From: an uncultured Collinsella sp.
GTDB taxonomy: Bacteria > Actinomycetota > Coriobacteriia > Coriobacteriales > Coriobacteriaceae
DNA length: 8,027 bases
Direction of reading: 5' to 3'
NCBI GenBank assembly: GCA_900552155.1
Contig: URYU01000076.1
Location: 1 to 8,027 of the forward strand
The notes under the pieces are model-generated. The model worked only from the letters and a program-made list of their open reading frames with translations, searched no databases and was not told the origin of the DNA. This document shows, in pieces, positions 5,774 through 8,027 of the stretch. Position numbers and translations under genes: made by a program. Every line of letters starts with the position of its first letter. Within the stretch, counting starts at the first letter, position 1.

Positions 5774-5853
5774 TGTTGATTGATTAACGATTGGCAGGCC
5801 GTCTTTGACCGCCGCTGAGTACAATCGGGCGAGCAAATGTTGATCTATCAACA
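5774..5853 (+). promoter_or_regulatory. Two operator-like palindromes upstream of the alcohol dehydrogenase operon
   Basis: The downstream site, TGTTGATCTATCAACA (5838-5853), is a perfect 7-2-7 palindrome. The upstream site, TGTTGATTGATTAACG (5774-5789), has the same left half and a degraded right half, with centres 64 bases apart. A -10-like TACAAT lies at 5820-5825 without a convincing -35 box; if real, the downstream palindrome overlaps the first transcribed bases, a repressor position. The ribosome binding site AAGGAG (5858-5863) follows. The regulator is not in the window. Confidence 0.5.
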
Positions 5854-5871
5854 AATGAAGGAGTTTCCTTT

Positions 5872-7092
5872 ATGCATCTAGCCCGTCGTGCCTGGTGCCG
5901 AACATATCAGACGGTTTTTCGCATTGCATTGCCGATCCTGCCCTATACCGAGCCGCGCATTTTAGAGCATGCCGAGGATGTGCCCGCGGTGCTTCAAAAG
6001 CGCTCGATCCAGAAGGTCCTTATCGTGACGGATCCCGGTATTGCACGTTTGGGACTCACGGCATCACTCGAGCGTGCGCTTACGGCTCAGGGGATTGGCG
6101 TTACGGTCTATGCCGAAACGCGTGCGAACCCCACGGTCTCGAATGTGGAGGAGGCGGCGTCCCTGTATCGAGAGCGCGCCTGCCAGGCCATTATCGGTTT
6201 TGGCGGAGGATCAGCCATGGACTGCGCCAAGGGCGTGGGCGCACGCATTGCGCAGCCAAGCAAGCCCATCAACAAGATGCGCGGGCTGCTGCGGATTCAT
6301 CGTCGCCTGCCGTTGCTCATCGCCGTTCCCACCACGGCGGGCACGGGGAGCGAGGTCACGCTTGCGGCGGTAATTACCGATGACGAGACGCGCTACAAGT
6401 ATCCCATTAACGACTTTGTGCTTATCCCGCGCTTTGCGGCGCACGACCCCGAGTTTACGCGCGGTCTGCCCGCCTCCATTACGGGGCAGACGGGCATGGA
6501 CGCCCTGACGCATGCCGTCGAGGCGTTTATCGGGCGAAGCACCACGCCCTATACGCGCAAGATGGCGCGACAGGCGGTGCAGCTCATCCACGACAATTTG
6601 CTCGAGGCCTATGAGCATGGCGACGACATGCGTGCGCGTCGCAATATGCTTTTGGCGGCGTATAAGGCGGGCGTTGCGTTTACCCGCTCCTATGTCGGAT
6701 ATGTGCATGCCATCGCGCACAGTTTGGGCGGCCGATACGGAATTCCGCACGGTTTGGCCAACGCGATCATCCTGCCGCACATGCTTCGCGCTTATGGTGA
6801 CGCCGCCGCCCCCAAGCTTGCCGATCTTGCTCGCATGGCGGGCATTGCGCCGGCTACCGCGCAGGACAGTCTTGCGGTCGAGGCCTTTATCGATTGGGTC
6901 GACCGCATGAACGAGGCCCTGGGAATCCCCAAATATGTCTCGGGTATTCGCCGCTCCGATATTCCGCAAATGGCGGCCCATGCCGATGCCGAGGCCAATC
7001 CCCTGTACCCCGTTCCACTTTTGATGGACCGCTCGGAGCTCGAGCATATGTACGAGGTCGTCGCGGGTGGTATGTTTGAGGACGAGAACTAG
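5872..7092 (+). CDS. Iron-containing alcohol dehydrogenase
   Basis: A 406-residue group III (iron-type) alcohol dehydrogenase, a cytoplasmic NAD(P)-dependent enzyme that interconverts an alcohol and an aldehyde. The N-terminal nucleotide-binding half has GFGGGSAMDCAK (109-120) and PTTAGTGSEVT (153-163). The C-terminal helical half has the metal ligands expected from the FucO family: Asp210 and His214 in GMDALTHAVEA, His279 in YVHAIAHSLGG and His293 in GIPHG, plus His283 at the catalytic His position. Length is slightly above typical because of about 20 extra N-terminal residues (RTYQTVFRIALPILPY), a feature of one subfamily. The start is well set by AAGGAG eight bases upstream. It is followed nine bases later by an aldehyde dehydrogenase, so the pair may convert an alcohol or aldehyde in fermentation. 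The exact substrate cannot be read from the sequence. Confidence 0.95.
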   Translation: MHLARRAWCRTYQTVFRIALPILPYTEPRILEHAEDVPAVLQKRSIQKVLIVTDPGIARLGLTASLERALTAQGIGVTVYAETRANPTVSNVEEAASLYRERACQAIIGFGGGSAMDCAKGVGARIAQPSKPINKMRGLLRIHRRLPLLIAVPTTAGTGSEVTLAAVITDDETRYKYPINDFVLIPRFAAHDPEFTRGLPASITGQTGMDALTHAVEAFIGRSTTPYTRKMARQAVQLIHDNLLEAYEHGDDMRARRNMLLAAYKAGVAFTRSYVGYVHAIAHSLGGRYGIPHGLANAIILPHMLRAYGDAAAPKLADLARMAGIAPATAQDSLAVEAFIDWVDRMNEALGIPKYVSGIRRSDIPQMAAHADAEANPLYPVPLLMDRSELEHMYEVVAGGMFEDEN

Positions 7093-7101
7093 GAGGGTGC
7101 C

Positions 7102-8027
7102 ATGAACACCGAGGAAATTGCGCGCATCGTCGGCGATCAGCGCGCCTACTTTAAGACGCACGCCACGTTTGATGTCGATGCTCGACGTCGCGCGCTCGTG
7201 AGTTTACGCGATGCGGTGCGGGCCCACGAGGCCGATATCGCTCATGCGCTCAAGACCGATTTGGGAAAGTCGCATGACGAGGCCTATATGTGCGAGATTG
7301 GCACATCGCTTTCCGAGATTCGACATCAGATTGCGCATGTGGCCCGATGGAGTCGTCCGCGCCTGCGTCCGTGCGACCTCGCTAACGCCGTGAGCGTGTG
7401 CAAAACGCAAACCGTGCCCTATGGCGTCACGCTCATCATGGCGCCCTGGAACTATCCGTTTTTGCTGACGCTCGAGCCGCTCGCTGGCGCCCTTGCCGCG
7501 GGCAATACCGTGGTCATCAAGCCGAGCGCCTATGCTCCGGCATCGAGCGCGGTGCTCAGGCAAATCTGTGAAGAGGCATTTGATCCGCGCCTGGTGACGG
7601 TTGTCGAGGGCGGGCGCGCCGAGAACGAAGCGCTGCTCGATGAGCACTGGGACAAGATCTTCTTTACCGGTAGCGTTCCGGTCGGCAAACTCGTTATGGA
7701 GCGCGCAAGTAAAAACCTTACGCCTGTGACGCTTGAGCTGGGCGGAAAGAGTCCCTGCATCGTGGATGCGACGGCAAACTTGAAGGTTGCGGCACGGCGT
7801 ATCGCCTTTGGTAAATGGCTCAACGTGGGGCAGACCTGCGTGGCGCCCGACTACCTGCTGGTCGATACGCGCGTGCACGACGAGCTGCTGGGCCTCATCA
7901 AGGAAGAGGTCCGCCGTATGTTTGGCGAGCATCCGCTCGATAACGAGGATTACGGGCATATCGTCAACGCCAAGCATTTTGCGCGCGTGCGCGGGCTGAT
8001 CGATCCCGATAAGGTCGTGCTTGGAGG
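7102..8027 (+). CDS. Aldehyde dehydrogenase, 5' part (runs off the window)
   Basis: The frame is open from ATG 7102 to the window end (308 complete codons), about two thirds of a usual 450-460-residue class 3-type enzyme. It oxidises an aldehyde to the acid with NAD(P). Visible are APWNYPF (114-120) with Asn117, VIKPSAYAP (138-146) with the cofactor-binding Lys140, FFTGSVPVGK (187-196), ELGGKSPCIV (212-221) with the general base Glu212, and the nucleophile Cys246 in VGQTCVAPDY. The short N terminus without a Rossmann extension and the ELGGKSP / GQTCVAPDY pairing fit the class 3 branch (YwdH/AldX-like). The ribosome binding site AGGAGGG overlaps the stop codon of the alcohol dehydrogenase (TAG shared), pointing to translational coupling. 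No frameshift is seen. Confidence 0.95.
   Translation, partial: MNTEEIARIVGDQRAYFKTHATFDVDARRRALVSLRDAVRAHEADIAHALKTDLGKSHDEAYMCEIGTSLSEIRHQIAHVARWSRPRLRPCDLANAVSVCKTQTVPYGVTLIMAPWNYPFLLTLEPLAGALAAGNTVVIKPSAYAPASSAVLRQICEEAFDPRLVTVVEGGRAENEALLDEHWDKIFFTGSVPVGKLVMERASKNLTPVTLELGGKSPCIVDATANLKVAARRIAFGKWLNVGQTCVAPDYLLVDTRVHDELLGLIKEEVRRMFGEHPLDNEDYGHIVNAKHFARVRGLIDPDKVVLG

Noticed and set aside
6211..7161. Minus-strand open frame opposite the alcohol dehydrogenase
   Set aside because: Antisense shadow; the plus-strand frame has all family motifs.

Overview
The window looks like a chromosomal segment of a gut actinobacterium of the class Coriobacteriia, most likely Collinsella or a close relative. 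This rests on the moderately high GC content of the housekeeping genes, the gene complement (PdxS/PdxT with a divergent MocR-type regulator, a reverse-type rubrerythrin of anaerobes, a fermentative iron-type alcohol dehydrogenase) and an orphan nuclease-like protein of a type I recall from this class. The genus is an inference; no rRNA or tRNA gene is present to settle it.

Layout: 1-310 is non-coding and rich in palindromes: an 87-bp imperfect palindrome holding a rho-independent terminator for a gene left of the window, a run of three GGGAC-type motifs, and a very long hairpin (221-290) just past pdxT. On the minus strand, pdxS (1809-919) and pdxT (898-311) form a two-gene operon for the two subunits of pyridoxal 5'-phosphate synthase. 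Divergent from it, pdxR (1955-3394, +) encodes a GntR-helix-turn-helix/aminotransferase fusion that probably senses PLP. The shared 145-bp intergenic region carries a 10-bp perfect direct repeat that is a good operator candidate.

From 3383 to 4922 lies the most unusual part. Two 121-bp imperfect-palindromic elements, about 83% identical to each other, sit in the same orientation at the 3' ends of two unrelated genes, pdxR and an orphan PD-(D/E)xK-like gene (3686-4813). Each element supplies the last three codons and the stop codon (Leu-Ser-Glu-stop) of the gene before it. The layout is [element A][gene][element B], and the gene between them samples as lower in GC than the flanking genes. This suggests a mobile or modular gene-plus-element unit inserted after pdxR.

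The right part holds a convergent reverse rubrerythrin (5616-5056, -) with its own promoter, structured leader and strong terminator, then a plus-strand operon of an iron-containing alcohol dehydrogenase (5872-7092) and an aldehyde dehydrogenase (7102 to beyond the window end). The latter two are translationally close and preceded by two related operator-like palindromes. Functionally the window combines vitamin B6 synthesis under local control, peroxide defence of an anaerobe, alcohol/aldehyde metabolism, and a likely accessory nuclease-like module framed by repeat elements.
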